Virus record (IMG/VR): IMGVR_UViG_3300031251_000003
Location: 1 to 64,000 of that record
Source: a virus
Length of the DNA stretch: 64,000 nucleotides
Strand: one strand, 5' to 3'
Shown here: one piece after another, positions 57,295 through 64,000 of the stretch
Layout of the letters: each line of letters starts with the position of its first letter
How positions within the stretch are numbered: position 1 is the first letter of the stretch
Made by a program: the position numbers and the translations under genes
Notes under the pieces: generated by a model
Databases searched by the model: none
The model's input: the letters and a program-made list of their open reading frames with translations, nothing else
Told to the model about the DNA's origin: nothing

Positions 57295-59539
57295 AAGCAG
57301 TAAGAGCCGATTAGGTTTTACCGAATCTGAATCTGATAACCAGCGATTTGCAAAGTTCGCTGGATTGAATAAGGGAATTCGTGAAGAGGATGGTTATCTC
57401 TACGTTAGATGTCGGGCTATCTCATCTCGTGTAAACAAGAACAACGACGGATGGCCGTCCGAAGAACTATCGAAGTCGTATAAGACCTTTGAGAATCGTC
57501 CTATCTTTGTCGATCACAATAATGACAATCCGAATAGGACTCGTGGGATCATTGTAGCATCCGATCTACACGTAGAAGACAAGGAGAAGGTGTCTGCACT
57601 TGACCAGTATTACTCAAGTGCTCCTGATAACCATCTACCTCCTACTTGGATCGAATTACTTCTAGAAGTAGATGCTAAAACATTCCCGAAGTTGGCCAAG
57701 GCTGTCAAGGAGAAGCGAGTAGATGCTGTGTCGATGGGTGCTAATATCGATACGAGTATTTGTTCTGTATGTGCCCATGAAGCAGCTACTCCTTCGGAGT
57801 ATTGTTCTCACGTAAAGAAGAAGGGATCTACCTTCGAGATTACATCCGACAATGGAGAGAAGGTACACAAAAAAGCATACGAAGATTGTTATGGGATTAA
57901 CTTCTTTGAAATCTCATTCGTCTTCGATCCGGCTGATCCTACCGCTGACGTTCTAGACAAGCAGGCCACAACTAAATCTAGTTCTGAAGAATGTGAGCAC
58001 TGTAGCCATTCTAAATATGATCATCAAGACGGAAGAGGCCCCTGTGAAGAGGCAGGCTGCCACTGTGAAAGATTCAGTGAGTCCCGAGAATCTAGTTTTC
58101 AATTGGCAGAAATGGTGGGTCAAACTCTTTCACCTGAGCGTCTAGCTCAACTAAAGCAGTCTATTCCTTCAGCAGAGCAGTTCATGGCACCGAAGGGACA
58201 AGGACAGAATGATCAACCGAAGAATCGTAACTACATTCCTCAAGAAGATCTAGTAACTGCACCCCAGCATGTGGATACACTTCGCAACGATGAAGTGTGT
58301 CCAGTTTGTCATGCTTCCGAAATGGAAACAGGGGCAGATGGAATTATGACGTGCCCTATTTGTGGTCACGTACAAGAACCAGAACCTCTTAATAACCCTG
58401 ATCTTTCCTTAGCTCAAGACAATCAATTGCGCGAAGATCAGGCACAACCAGGCCAGCCTGTCACTCCTGTCAATGCAGATCCATTGGATGCTGTTGAATT
58501 CGATCATGAACAAAGTCAGATAAGCCAGCCTACTAGTACTACTAAAAGAAAGTATACTCCAAAGGGAATAAGTGATAACGCTATGTTTGAAACCAAATTA
58601 CGAACCACATCAAAAGAGGAAGCTGATAAGATGTTACCCGCAAAGGTAGCTCGAATCGAAACCAAATTAGGTAGTGGTATCCATCGTGGAATTTATGACG
58701 CTGCTCGTGAGGCTGGACTTAAGGTTAAGGTTGCTTATCCTGCGGTTAAATCATCCTCTGAAAATACAGTTGAAGTCCCTGGCGACAACGGAATCTTCAA
58801 CTTGTTTTATGCAGAAGAGTCTGCGATGAATCTAAATGTACCGATGAAGGATGTGCCTGTAGTAATTGAGGCCGCTTCAGAGAAGGATGCTCAGGCATTC
58901 TTGAAGATTTTGACTGAGACTGCATTACCGACTCGGAAGGTTCGTGCTGGTAATGACAAGCAGCCAATTCTACCGGGATCCAAGCCGACCGATGAGCCTA
59001 AGAAGGAGAAGATCATCTCTAATCCGACTCAGCCCGTCGAGGCAGCACTCAAGGAAGCTATTGAGCTTTCTGATGGTGTAGTTGAGATCGATGGTAATAA
59101 GTACAAGTTGAATCTAGTCACTGACGAGGTTGAGGACGATGAGGTCAAGGAAGTAGAGGCCGACGAGTCCAAGGAAGATGAGAAGGAAGATACCTCCAAG
59201 GAAGTAGAGGATACCAAGGAAGAAGAGAAGGATGACGAAGACCGCGAAAGCCGACTGTTGGCAGCATTCAAGCTTGCTGATATGTCAGTCGAGATGGGAC
59301 TAGTTACTCCTGAAAACAAGATGACATTGATTGCTGAACTTGAAGATGAAAATCTGGGTCAGCTAGATGTTCGTGAGAAGACTTTGATCGCTGTAAAGAA
59401 TGCTGGTCTATCCAAGCGCACAGCATCATCGGTACATGGCATTAAGCGAGTTCCAAGATTAAGTCACGCTGTTCCAGCGCTAAATGGCAGTACGAGTACG
59501 CCGAAGGAAGATGTCCCCTTAGAGGCGCTTTTCCTCTAA
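57251..59539 (+). CDS. Prohead (capsid maturation) protease fused to scaffold-like region
   Basis: 762 residues. The protease domain (about 1-230) has FVDHNNDNPNRTRG supplying the catalytic His and VDAVSMGANID supplying the nucleophilic Ser, the arrangement of herpes/T4-type prohead proteases. Two Cys-rich insertions follow (CEHCSHSKYDHQ with CHCERF, and CPVCHASE/CPICGHVQ). The C-terminal region is very acidic (DDEVKEVEADESKEDEKEDT) and then helical, like a scaffold removed during maturation. It should cleave scaffold, capsid and packaged proteins inside the prohead; whether it also cuts the module proteins is open. Confidence 0.8.
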   Translation: MITKYANLERILEVRSSKSRLGFTESESDNQRFAKFAGLNKGIREEDGYLYVRCRAISSRVNKNNDGWPSEELSKSYKTFENRPIFVDHNNDNPNRTRGIIVASDLHVEDKEKVSALDQYYSSAPDNHLPPTWIELLLEVDAKTFPKLAKAVKEKRVDAVSMGANIDTSICSVCAHEAATPSEYCSHVKKKGSTFEITSDNGEKVHKKAYEDCYGINFFEISFVFDPADPTADVLDKQATTKSSSEECEHCSHSKYDHQDGRGPCEEAGCHCERFSESRESSFQLAEMVGQTLSPERLAQLKQSIPSAEQFMAPKGQGQNDQPKNRNYIPQEDLVTAPQHVDTLRNDEVCPVCHASEMETGADGIMTCPICGHVQEPEPLNNPDLSLAQDNQLREDQAQPGQPVTPVNADPLDAVEFDHEQSQISQPTSTTKRKYTPKGISDNAMFETKLRTTSKEEADKMLPAKVARIETKLGSGIHRGIYDAAREAGLKVKVAYPAVKSSSENTVEVPGDNGIFNLFYAEESAMNLNVPMKDVPVVIEAASEKDAQAFLKILTETALPTRKVRAGNDKQPILPGSKPTDEPKKEKIISNPTQPVEAALKEAIELSDGVVEIDGNKYKLNLVTDEVEDDEVKEVEADESKEDEKEDTSKEVEDTKEEEKDDEDRESRLLAAFKLADMSVEMGLVTPENKMTLIAELEDENLGQLDVREKTLIAVKNAGLSKRTASSVHGIKRVPRLSHAVPALNGSTSTPKEDVPLEALFL

Positions 59540-59602
59540 AGGACAGATAATACTAATATTTATTATTCTACATAAGGGATAATGATTGAGGGAGAAATTT
59601 AA

Positions 59603-60157
59603 ATGATTAGAGCTAATAACGCAACCAGGGCATTCCAGAAGCGAACCATTCGCCCGCTATACGCATGGCACAGTGCTGTTCCTTATGCAGCCTTCCTTGA
59701 TACGGCAGCAGTTGGAACCGCAATCGTTTACCCTGGTCAAGTAGCAGTAAAGACCACAGGAGAGCAGATGACCGTTGCTAACGCAAAGGCCGCTGGTCTA
59801 TCTGGACTAGGATCTGATGCACCGAACTACGCAGATGTTCCGTTCGGTCTGTTTAACAACTTTATCAATGGTACCATGGATGAACTTCACGGTGGTACTG
59901 AAATTGGTGTCTGGGTTGGTGCCCGAGACGCAGTATTCGAAATTCTCGCTGGGTACAGTTCTACTGAGACTCCGCTTGATTCCGCTGTAACATGGACTTC
60001 ACTTAATGCTACTCGTGGTGGTGTCGCACTTTACGCAGGACAGGATACAGGTCGTCTTTCTAACACGCAGCCCGCAAGCGGTATCCAGGTCGCTCGATTG
60101 ATCGAAGCCGTCAGTAACACCAAGATTGTCGTCCAGCTTGTTCTCGCGGTAGCATAA
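59603..60157 (+). CDS. Putative capsid decoration protein
   Basis: 184 residues, placed directly before the major capsid gene with GAGGGAGAAATT upstream. Beta/Ala/Gly-rich (FLDTAAVGTAIVYPGQVAVK; GGTEIGVWVGARDAVFEI), codon use is similar to the capsid gene, so high expression is likely. Identity as a decoration or head-stabilising protein rests on position and composition. Confidence 0.65.
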   Translation: MIRANNATRAFQKRTIRPLYAWHSAVPYAAFLDTAAVGTAIVYPGQVAVKTTGEQMTVANAKAAGLSGLGSDAPNYADVPFGLFNNFINGTMDELHGGTEIGVWVGARDAVFEILAGYSSTETPLDSAVTWTSLNATRGGVALYAGQDTGRLSNTQPASGIQVARLIEAVSNTKIVVQLVLAVA

Positions 60158-60170
60158 GGAGATTTGAATA

Positions 60171-61139
60171 ATGTTTAATCCAAATAGAAAAGCCGTCAAG
60201 AGTGAAGACTTTGCAGCAAAGCTAGCAGGAATTCCTAAGCTATCTGACGAGCAGAAGACAAGTAAGTTACAGCAGGTTTGGGCAGCAGATACCGACCCCG
60301 GTAAGCGTGGAGCATTCCAGCGTATCGGTGAGGGTATGATTGGGCCTATCCAGATCAAGCTGAAGTATGAAGGTATCGGTCGTAACGTCCTAGTGGAAGA
60401 CCCCCTAGAGAAGGGTTACCCGACACCATATGAGGTATTCGATGATCTTGGTCAGGCTTACGTCCTTAACCAGACTGACGCCGAAGTCAAGACCACACCG
60501 TTTGAAGGTAAGTGGGTTCCGCCCACACTATTCCGTATCGCTTCATTCCCGTTCGTGCGAAAGGAAGATCAGTACTTCCTCAAGGCTAACCTTGTAGAGC
60601 ACGCACAGAACATGACGCGAGAGGCAATCATGAAGCAGGAAGATGGTCGTCTTCTAACCCTTCTAGCTTCTGCAATTACCGATTACGCAGCAAACCCGGA
60701 TCACACGATTACTCCTGACCACATCGTTGAGATTGGTGCAGGTAACCCGCTTGATCTTGTAGACTTCTACGATGCAGTCAGCCGAGTTCAGCTTCACGAA
60801 CTTGCAGTCAACAGAGTTCTACTTAACCCGGTAGATCTTCGAGATCTCTACCTCTGGGATGTTAACCAGACAGGTTGGGGCTTCAAGGATCGAGTGGTTC
60901 AGGGTGATACGATTACTGAGTTCGGTGAGTTCTCATTCCAGACTTCGATTATGGTTCCGCAGGGAACGATCTTCCTAGTCCCGGATGCCACCTTCCTCGG
61001 TGTCATGCCTATCATGTATAGTCTTGATGTCGAAGAGAACAACCAGATCGAGCAGTTCAGACGAGGTTGGGTATTCGATGAGCTTATCGGAATGATGGTT
61101 CTAAACCCCCGTGGTCTAGCAGCAATCAAGAAGGTATAG
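60171..61139 (+). CDS. Major capsid protein (HK97-fold type)
   Basis: 322 residues. AAGGAG ribosome site, strongly biased codons and a very strong terminator after the gene fit the most expressed virion protein. A charged N-terminal ~40 residues may be a delta-like segment; the rest has a long spine helix (HAQNMTREAIMKQEDGRLL), a P-domain helix (DLVDFYDAVSRVQLHELAV), and a C-terminal SLDVEENNQIEQFRRGW followed by MMVLNPRGLAAIKK, as in capsid proteins of large phages. Forms the icosahedral shell after protease processing. Confidence 0.85.
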   Translation: MFNPNRKAVKSEDFAAKLAGIPKLSDEQKTSKLQQVWAADTDPGKRGAFQRIGEGMIGPIQIKLKYEGIGRNVLVEDPLEKGYPTPYEVFDDLGQAYVLNQTDAEVKTTPFEGKWVPPTLFRIASFPFVRKEDQYFLKANLVEHAQNMTREAIMKQEDGRLLTLLASAITDYAANPDHTITPDHIVEIGAGNPLDLVDFYDAVSRVQLHELAVNRVLLNPVDLRDLYLWDVNQTGWGFKDRVVQGDTITEFGEFSFQTSIMVPQGTIFLVPDATFLGVMPIMYSLDVEENNQIEQFRRGWVFDELIGMMVLNPRGLAAIKKV

Positions 61140-61162
61140 TTACCGCACATCTTAGGATGGAG

Positions 61163-61190
61163 AAAAGGCCCAGGATATCCTGGGCCTTTT
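61163..61190 (+). terminator. Strong bidirectional terminator after the capsid gene
   Basis: 28-base perfect palindrome with A-run on the left and T-run on the right: AAAAGGCCCAGGA paired with TCCTGGGCCTTTT. It can stop both the plus-strand capsid transcript and the minus-strand HNH operon. Confidence 0.92.
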
Positions 61191-61215
61191 CTGTTTGTGG
61201 ATCTATTGGTTTGAT

Positions 61216-61422
61216 TTAGATATTTTCGTCGTAGTACGGATAAAGATCCGCAGCTACTTCGATCAACTTCTTGACCTGAGCGAGAGTCACATCAGCCTCT
61301 CCTTCAATGTCTGGGCCGAAATTGATGACGTGATGGAAGGTACGAATCTCTTCTTCGAGTTCTACCAACTTACGGCCCAATTCAGCACCACGTAGGTCTA
61401 GAGCTTCTGCTTCTATTGTCAT
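61216..61422 (-). CDS. Minus-strand small helical protein
   Basis: 68 residues, second gene of a two-gene minus-strand operon (ATGA overlap with the HNH gene; AGAGGAAA ribosome site). Helical at both ends (RGAELGRKLVELEEEIR; LAQVKKLIEVAADLY). Function unknown; it may be a partner or regulator of the nuclease-like gene. Confidence 0.6.
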   Translation of the reverse strand: MTIEAEALDLRGAELGRKLVELEEEIRTFHHVINFGPDIEGEADVTLAQVKKLIEVAADLYPYYDENI

Positions 61423-61790
61423 TTTCCTCTTTTCTTCTTTCGGGTTTCTTTGCCTTTTTCGAGAGCCTCAAGAGAATTCTCAAGCTGAGTTACCCAAGCG
61501 ATATTATCGAGTAGGTATCCTCTTGAAGAATCAATGCGGTGAACCGAAGGAGCACTACGACGAGCGTAGTTATCTGTCTCCCACTGTCTGAAAAGACGCA
61601 GGTAGTCAGGATGGTTGGTAGCCCATTTCAAGAATGAATCTCTGTCGAGACAAGGCAAACCCAACCAGGGGCAGGTCTTTCGATCTCCCGAGAGTTTACC
61701 TCGTACGCGCCTGGACATATCATCGTATCTCTTACTGAGTAGCCCCTTCGGAGTACGATAATGTGCCTTAGCCCTGTCTTGAGTTGTCAT
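61419..61790 (-). CDS. HNH homing-endonuclease-like protein (free-standing, minus strand)
   Basis: 123 residues from the ATG at 61790, fixed by a promoter seven bases upstream; a longer in-frame start lies inside the promoter. Contains a Cys pair (TCPWLGLPC) and the segment PSVHRIDSSRGYLLDNIAWV followed by QLENSLEA, diagnostic of a phage HNH-related family (xRIDxxxGYxxDNIxWVT). The usual PSVDRID aspartate is His here, so activity is uncertain. It lies between head genes on the opposite strand, as expected for a mobile free-standing endonuclease or moron. Confidence 0.75.
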   Translation of the reverse strand: MTTQDRAKAHYRTPKGLLSKRYDDMSRRVRGKLSGDRKTCPWLGLPCLDRDSFLKWATNHPDYLRLFRQWETDNYARRSAPSVHRIDSSRGYLLDNIAWVTQLENSLEALEKGKETRKKKRGK

Positions 61791-61797
61791 GAGTAGA

Positions 61798-61826
61798 AGT
61801 ATAGCAAACACTACAAAGGATGTCAA
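61798..61826 (-). promoter_or_regulatory. Near-consensus minus-strand sigma70 promoter
   Basis: On the minus strand: -35 TTGACA (61826-61821), 17-base spacer ending TGC, -10 TATACT (61803-61798), then seven bases and ATG at 61790. The strongest promoter match in the window. Confidence 0.85.
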
Positions 61827-61836
61827 CACACGGCCT

Positions 61837-61845
61837 AATAGATGA
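61837..61845 (+). promoter_or_regulatory. AATAGATGA boundary motif
   Basis: Exact 9-mer 29 bases upstream of the ATG at 61875, just after the minus-strand promoter. It restarts plus-strand head-gene expression after the capsid terminator, as a phage promoter element would. Confidence 0.45.
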
Positions 61846-61874
61846 ATCGATTCACTAATTTAGAGGTAAAACCA

Positions 61875-62114
61875 ATGGCAGATACAAGAAGTGGTGTAGG
61901 TGATGCAGGTACACGAGACACTCGTGTAGACCGTCCTGATGAGGGACTTCCTGGTATCGCAACAGTTGAAAACCCAACGGCTAACCCGCCTTCCCGTGGT
62001 ACGTTTGACACCAACAAGGCTACAGGGTTTAGACTTGCTCCGAAGCCTGGTGTCATTGACACTACTTGGACGCAGGGTGGCCCAACTGACGCTGAAGTAG
62101 CAAAGCGTAGTTAA
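61875..62114 (+). CDS. Small head-region protein
   Basis: 79 residues from the ATG at 61875 behind AGAGGTAAAA; an in-frame ATG at 61842 lies within the boundary motif. Gly/Pro/Asp-rich and probably unstructured (SGVGDAGTRDTRVDRPDEG). Context suggests a virion assembly protein. Confidence 0.55.
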   Translation: MADTRSGVGDAGTRDTRVDRPDEGLPGIATVENPTANPPSRGTFDTNKATGFRLAPKPGVIDTTWTQGGPTDAEVAKRS

Positions 62115-62136
62115 GTAAGAATAAAAGGAGGAAATT

Positions 62137-62673
62137 ATGAGTGATGTAAATCTAGAGGACAAGAACAAGGAAGAGCTACTTGAGATTGCTCGTGAACAGG
62201 ATCTAGAAGGTCGTTCCAGCATGAACAAGGCAGATCTTGTCGAAGCACTTGGTAATCAAGGAGATGGGAGTGTAAGTGAAGGCGGCACCGAAGTACGTGA
62301 TGCCGAAGATCTTCTTACTCCTACTGGCCCTGGAACGGAAAATGATCAAGCAGAAAGCGAAGGTGCTCAAGAACGATTAGACACTGTTAAAGAAGTTTCG
62401 CCTGTAGCTGCCGATTTAGTGGCAGAAGAATTAGATTTCCAAGGCCCACTTCATATCCAGGATCCTCGTGAAAGAGTTATGACCGGCGCTGTTAGCGAAG
62501 AGCAGGCTAAGGAACAGGAAGAGTTGCTAGCTAACAAACCCGATGATTTTATTGGTGATACCACTGAGGCTGGTTTCGATACCGAGGGGAATCACATTAC
62601 AGCAAAGCGTTTGCCTGAAGTTGTTTCTGAAGAGTCTGATGAAGACTCAGTTGACTCAGAAGATCAGGACTAA
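62137..62673 (+). CDS. Acidic protein with N-terminal SAP/Rho-N-like domain (copy 1)
   Basis: 178 residues, AAAGGAGG ribosome site. Residues 5-40 match a SAP/Rho-N-type helix pair: KNKEELLEIAREQDLEGRSS then MNKADLVEAL. The remainder is very acidic and disordered. Gene at 63415 has the same N-terminal unit. In head regions such proteins may connect DNA, capsid or neck components. Confidence 0.65.
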   Translation: MSDVNLEDKNKEELLEIAREQDLEGRSSMNKADLVEALGNQGDGSVSEGGTEVRDAEDLLTPTGPGTENDQAESEGAQERLDTVKEVSPVAADLVAEELDFQGPLHIQDPRERVMTGAVSEEQAKEQEELLANKPDDFIGDTTEAGFDTEGNHITAKRLPEVVSEESDEDSVDSEDQD

Positions 62674-62704
62674 AACCGCCTAACAAACACGGGTGTTCTT
62701 CTAA

Positions 62705-62740
62705 ACGAAACCTCCCCTTTAGGGAGGTTTCGTCTTTCTG
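62705..62740 (+). terminator. Rho-independent terminator, usable from both strands
   Basis: 12-bp stem ACGAAACCTCCC / GGGAGGTTTCGT with a 5-base loop, followed by a T-rich run on the plus strand and by TTTAG on the minus strand. Confidence 0.85.
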
Positions 62741-62796
62741 TTAGTTTGTTTTGTACCCCGGCTCGGCCAGCAGGTACCTATCTCACTTCATCATAT
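62705..62796 (-). ncRNA. Candidate small RNA on the minus strand
   Basis: A minus-strand sigma70-like promoter (62830-62803) points into 90 bases without a credible ORF (only ATG-ATG-AAG-TGA) and ends at the terminator at 62705-62740. The interval contains a GTACC/GGTAC pair enclosing GGC/GCC, so some structure is possible. Promoter plus terminator with no ORF is the sole evidence. Confidence 0.4.
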
Positions 62797-62802
62797 GGTG
62801 AT

Positions 62803-62830
62803 AGTATAGCAGATCCTCATAAAGTGTCAA
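62803..62830 (-). promoter_or_regulatory. Minus-strand sigma70-like promoter for the candidate small RNA
   Basis: On the minus strand: TTGACA (62830-62825), 16-base spacer ending TGC, TATACT (62808-62803). Nearly identical boxes to the HNH promoter at 61798. Confidence 0.7.
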
Positions 62831-62847
62831 GACCGATGAGGTAATCA

Positions 62848-63414
62848 TTGAAGGATACCACCGCCCTTCTTTTACAACAGGTGGAGTCAGGGAAACAAAT
62901 AATGAGCAATGCAAGTACAGCGTATTTAAGAAACGGTCGTCCTAACTCAGTCGTATTCCATTTTCAGGGGGTACGTTATAAGCTTGAGCATCGTGGGCAC
63001 CGACAAGATTCCGTAGCAGTACCCGCTGAGGCACTGAACGATGGTAACATTTCTCGCTGGATCAAGATTGGCCAGCTTGAGAAGATCACTCGTGATTCCT
63101 TTATGACATTGGGAGCACGTACAGTTGATATTTTGCCGAATGAGTTCTTGGCCCAGCCGATGCGAACCAGTCGTAACGGTGGCGCAGGCGCAGTTCCGAT
63201 GGAAAAGGCTGAAGCAGATACAGCCGGTACTTTGACACAGATCAAGGATGCCGACGTATTCAAGACTGTTCGTGAAGGAGTTTCGCCCAAGTGGGGTGGA
63301 GATCTACTTTCCACTGAAGAGGAACTTGAATCTTCCGAATTCGTCAATGCACAGACGACAACAAACAACTATCCTTCCAAGAACCGAGAAGATACTCGTG
63401 AGAGGGGATTCTAA
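62848..63414 (+). CDS. Head-region structural/assembly protein
   Basis: 188 residues if TTG at 62848 is used (GATGAGGT upstream); ATG at 62902 would give 170. A beta-rich N-terminal domain (SVVFHFQGVRYKLEHRGHR) is followed by a less ordered C-terminus (SKNREDTRERGF). Adjacent to the SAP/Rho-N proteins and stop-to-start with the next gene. Possibly a neck or adaptor component. Confidence 0.6.
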   Translation: MKDTTALLLQQVESGKQIMSNASTAYLRNGRPNSVVFHFQGVRYKLEHRGHRQDSVAVPAEALNDGNISRWIKIGQLEKITRDSFMTLGARTVDILPNEFLAQPMRTSRNGGAGAVPMEKAEADTAGTLTQIKDADVFKTVREGVSPKWGGDLLSTEEELESSEFVNAQTTTNNYPSKNREDTRERGF

Positions 63415-63957
63415 ATGTCAGAAGAGAACCTATTAGATATGAGCCGTGCAGAGCTAGTACATATTGCGGCTGAACAAAAGATTGACGGCGCTAACAAGAT
63501 GAACAAGGTAGAACTTCTTGCCGCTCTAACGCCCTCTACCACAGAGGCTGAAGCAGTAGCAACTCAGGTTGCGGAAGACGTAGCTGAGGCTCCTGAGGCT
63601 CCTGTGGAGCCTACAGAGGCATCTCAGGAACCATGGATCCCTTCTCCTGAAGAGGTTCAGGCTGCTCGCGATTCTGTTGAGGCTGATGAAGAAGAGAAGG
63701 ATGAGCCTTTGCCCGCTGTTTTCTATGGCGCTCCAACAGGTCGCTGGGTACAGCAGAAAGCAGTCCTCTATACAGATGGTGTATCTGGGGTCGCTGATCT
63801 CAATCATGAAAGGGCTTATGAGTACAACGAGCGCTTTCAGTCTAGCGATTCCAACGAGCGTATCACCGGGGATGTTTCTTTAAGTGAAGCAGCTAAAGAA
63901 CAGAAGGAAGATATTGATCGACGTAGAGCAGAATACGTCAAAAGACAGAATAACTAA
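63415..63957 (+). CDS. Acidic protein with N-terminal SAP/Rho-N-like domain (copy 2)
   Basis: 180 residues. N-terminal MSRAELVHIAAEQKIDGANK then MNKVELLAAL parallels copy 1 at 62137. An Ala/Glu/Pro-rich linker follows, then a small domain (PAVFYGAPTGRWVQQKAVLY) and a charged helix at the C-terminus. The last 43 bases of the window hold only an apparent ribosome site (GGAG) for the next gene. Confidence 0.65.
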   Translation: MSEENLLDMSRAELVHIAAEQKIDGANKMNKVELLAALTPSTTEAEAVATQVAEDVAEAPEAPVEPTEASQEPWIPSPEEVQAARDSVEADEEEKDEPLPAVFYGAPTGRWVQQKAVLYTDGVSGVADLNHERAYEYNERFQSSDSNERITGDVSLSEAAKEQKEDIDRRRAEYVKRQNN

Positions 63958-64000
63958 CAAAGAATAACTAGAAGTGGATATCCGGCCAATAACGGAGACG

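Overview
The window is a gene-dense piece of a large tailed bacteriophage genome (Caudoviricetes). The evidence is an HK97-type major capsid protein, a prohead protease fused to a scaffold-like tail, tail-collar and fibre proteins, phage nucleotide-metabolism genes, and almost continuous plus-strand coding with 1 to 20 base start/stop overlaps. No integrase, repressor cassette, tRNA, rRNA or CRISPR array was seen, so it is probably virulent. The host is inferred, with moderate confidence, to be an actinobacterium: ThyX, GTG/TTG starts, several promoters placed so that the mRNA would be leaderless, and GC-rich genes embedded in DNA near 45-50% GC.

Layout: (1) 1-3.1 kb: ThyX, thymidine kinase and small zinc-ribbon proteins. 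(2) 3.1-12.7 kb: a papain-like cysteine peptidase, then a run of tail fibre/appendage proteins ending in an 1118-residue protein with about 31 copies of a 21-residue repeat. (3) 12.7-24.3 kb: an accessory region of small genes containing a GC-rich, separately promoted MoxR ATPase / VWA-metallopeptidase pair, a metallophosphoesterase, a zinc/beta-barrel protein, and a GC-rich island that looks foreign. (4) 24.2-55.0 kb: the most unusual part. One ORF of about 4,700 residues carries about 37 copies of an unfamiliar ~100-residue module (hydrophobic Y..., D-x-L-Y-x-G..., H-x-E-L-I), interrupted by an HNH nuclease, a zinc domain and two C/H/D peptidase-like domains. The same module recurs in following large genes, fused to a CCA-adding-type nucleotidyltransferase with HD domain, a nucleotidyltransferase/HExxH peptidase, a nucleotidyltransferase/SWIM protein and a PEP-utiliser swivel/HhH protein. 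(5) 55.0-64 kb: collar protein, acidic head protein, protease-scaffold, decoration-like protein, major capsid protein, a minus-strand HNH operon, and SAP/Rho-N-like head-region proteins.

Three themes run through the window. First, the module family and its enzyme fusions sit just upstream of the capsid genes and resemble the 'polyvalent protein' idea (multi-domain proteins packaged with DNA and injected); recurring K-T/V-A linkers between modules suggest possible proteolytic maturation. Second, a dispersed family of at least 13 tiny proteins shares a GYxxG ... MGxxDGxGD pattern and remotely recalls ribosome modulation factor. Third, two promoter classes are visible: sigma70-like promoters, several with 6-7 bases between the -10 and the start codon, and a phage-specific AATAGATGA boundary motif on both strands.
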